This document shows, piece after piece, positions 22,009 to 22,018 of a DNA stretch of 22,018 nucleotides. The stretch's first letter is position 1; each line of letters starts with the position of its first letter. The position numbers and the translations under genes were made by a program. Under the pieces are notes generated by a model. The model worked only from the letters and a program-made list of their open reading frames with translations, was not told where the DNA came from and ran no database searches. Source of the stretch: an uncultured Christensenella sp. (lineage in GTDB: Bacteria > Bacillota > Clostridia > Christensenellales > Borkfalkiaceae); NCBI GenBank assembly GCA_910579585.1, contig CAJTVA010000023.1:1-22018 (forward strand), given 5' to 3'.

Positions 22009-22018
22009 ATTCGTATAA

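Overview
This window looks like a chromosomal segment of a Gram-positive-type, probably gut-associated Clostridia/Firmicutes bacterium; an uncultured Christensenellales-like lineage is my guess, from style only. The evidence is AGGAGG-type ribosome binding sites, several lipoprotein and signal-peptide leaders, surface proteins built from bacterial Ig-like repeats, and TTGACA/TATAAT promoters. I see no rRNA, tRNA, CRISPR array, transposase or prophage gene.

Positions 1-8613 are mostly housekeeping. In order they hold a DUF1858 CxxC protein (-), a large YwaF-like membrane protein (+), a Na/Pi-cotransporter-PhoU protein (-), then on the plus strand trmL (wobble 2'-O-methylation), rdgB (house-cleaning nucleotide pyrophosphatase), an overlapping YfcE-type phosphodiesterase, an unexplained 400-bp gap, an unknown membrane protein and a phosphoglucomutase/phosphomannomutase. 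Strong hairpin terminators sit at 1833-1861, 6700-6727 and 8581-8613.

Positions 8623-22008 form a surface glycan-degradation locus. Five minus-strand genes, in transcription order, encode a tandem-duplicated SASA-type esterase lipoprotein, a 1039-residue lipoprotein of six Ig-like domains interleaved with three carbohydrate-binding-like modules, a small four-helix membrane protein, a membrane-anchored GH3 glycosidase with permuted domain order, and a beta-helix lipoprotein. A divergent plus-strand gene encodes a second, canonical sialate-O-acetylesterase-like protein with a C-terminal membrane anchor. Together they suggest binding, deacetylation and exo-hydrolysis of an acetylated glycan at the cell surface. 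The glycan itself (plant xylan, mucin or other) cannot be read from the sequence, and no transporter or regulator lies in the window.

Two regulatory patterns stand out. First, four genes (344, 3752, 4278 and 19588) have TATAAT exactly 6 nt before the ATG and a -35-like hexamer exactly 17 bp upstream, which predicts leaderless mRNAs starting at the A of the ATG. Second, the three promoters of the glycan locus share direct repeats of TTGC(A) 22 bp apart, with the proximal repeat exactly 29 bp (start to start) upstream of the -10 and abutting the -35. This looks like the operator of a single AraC-type activator and defines a small regulon.
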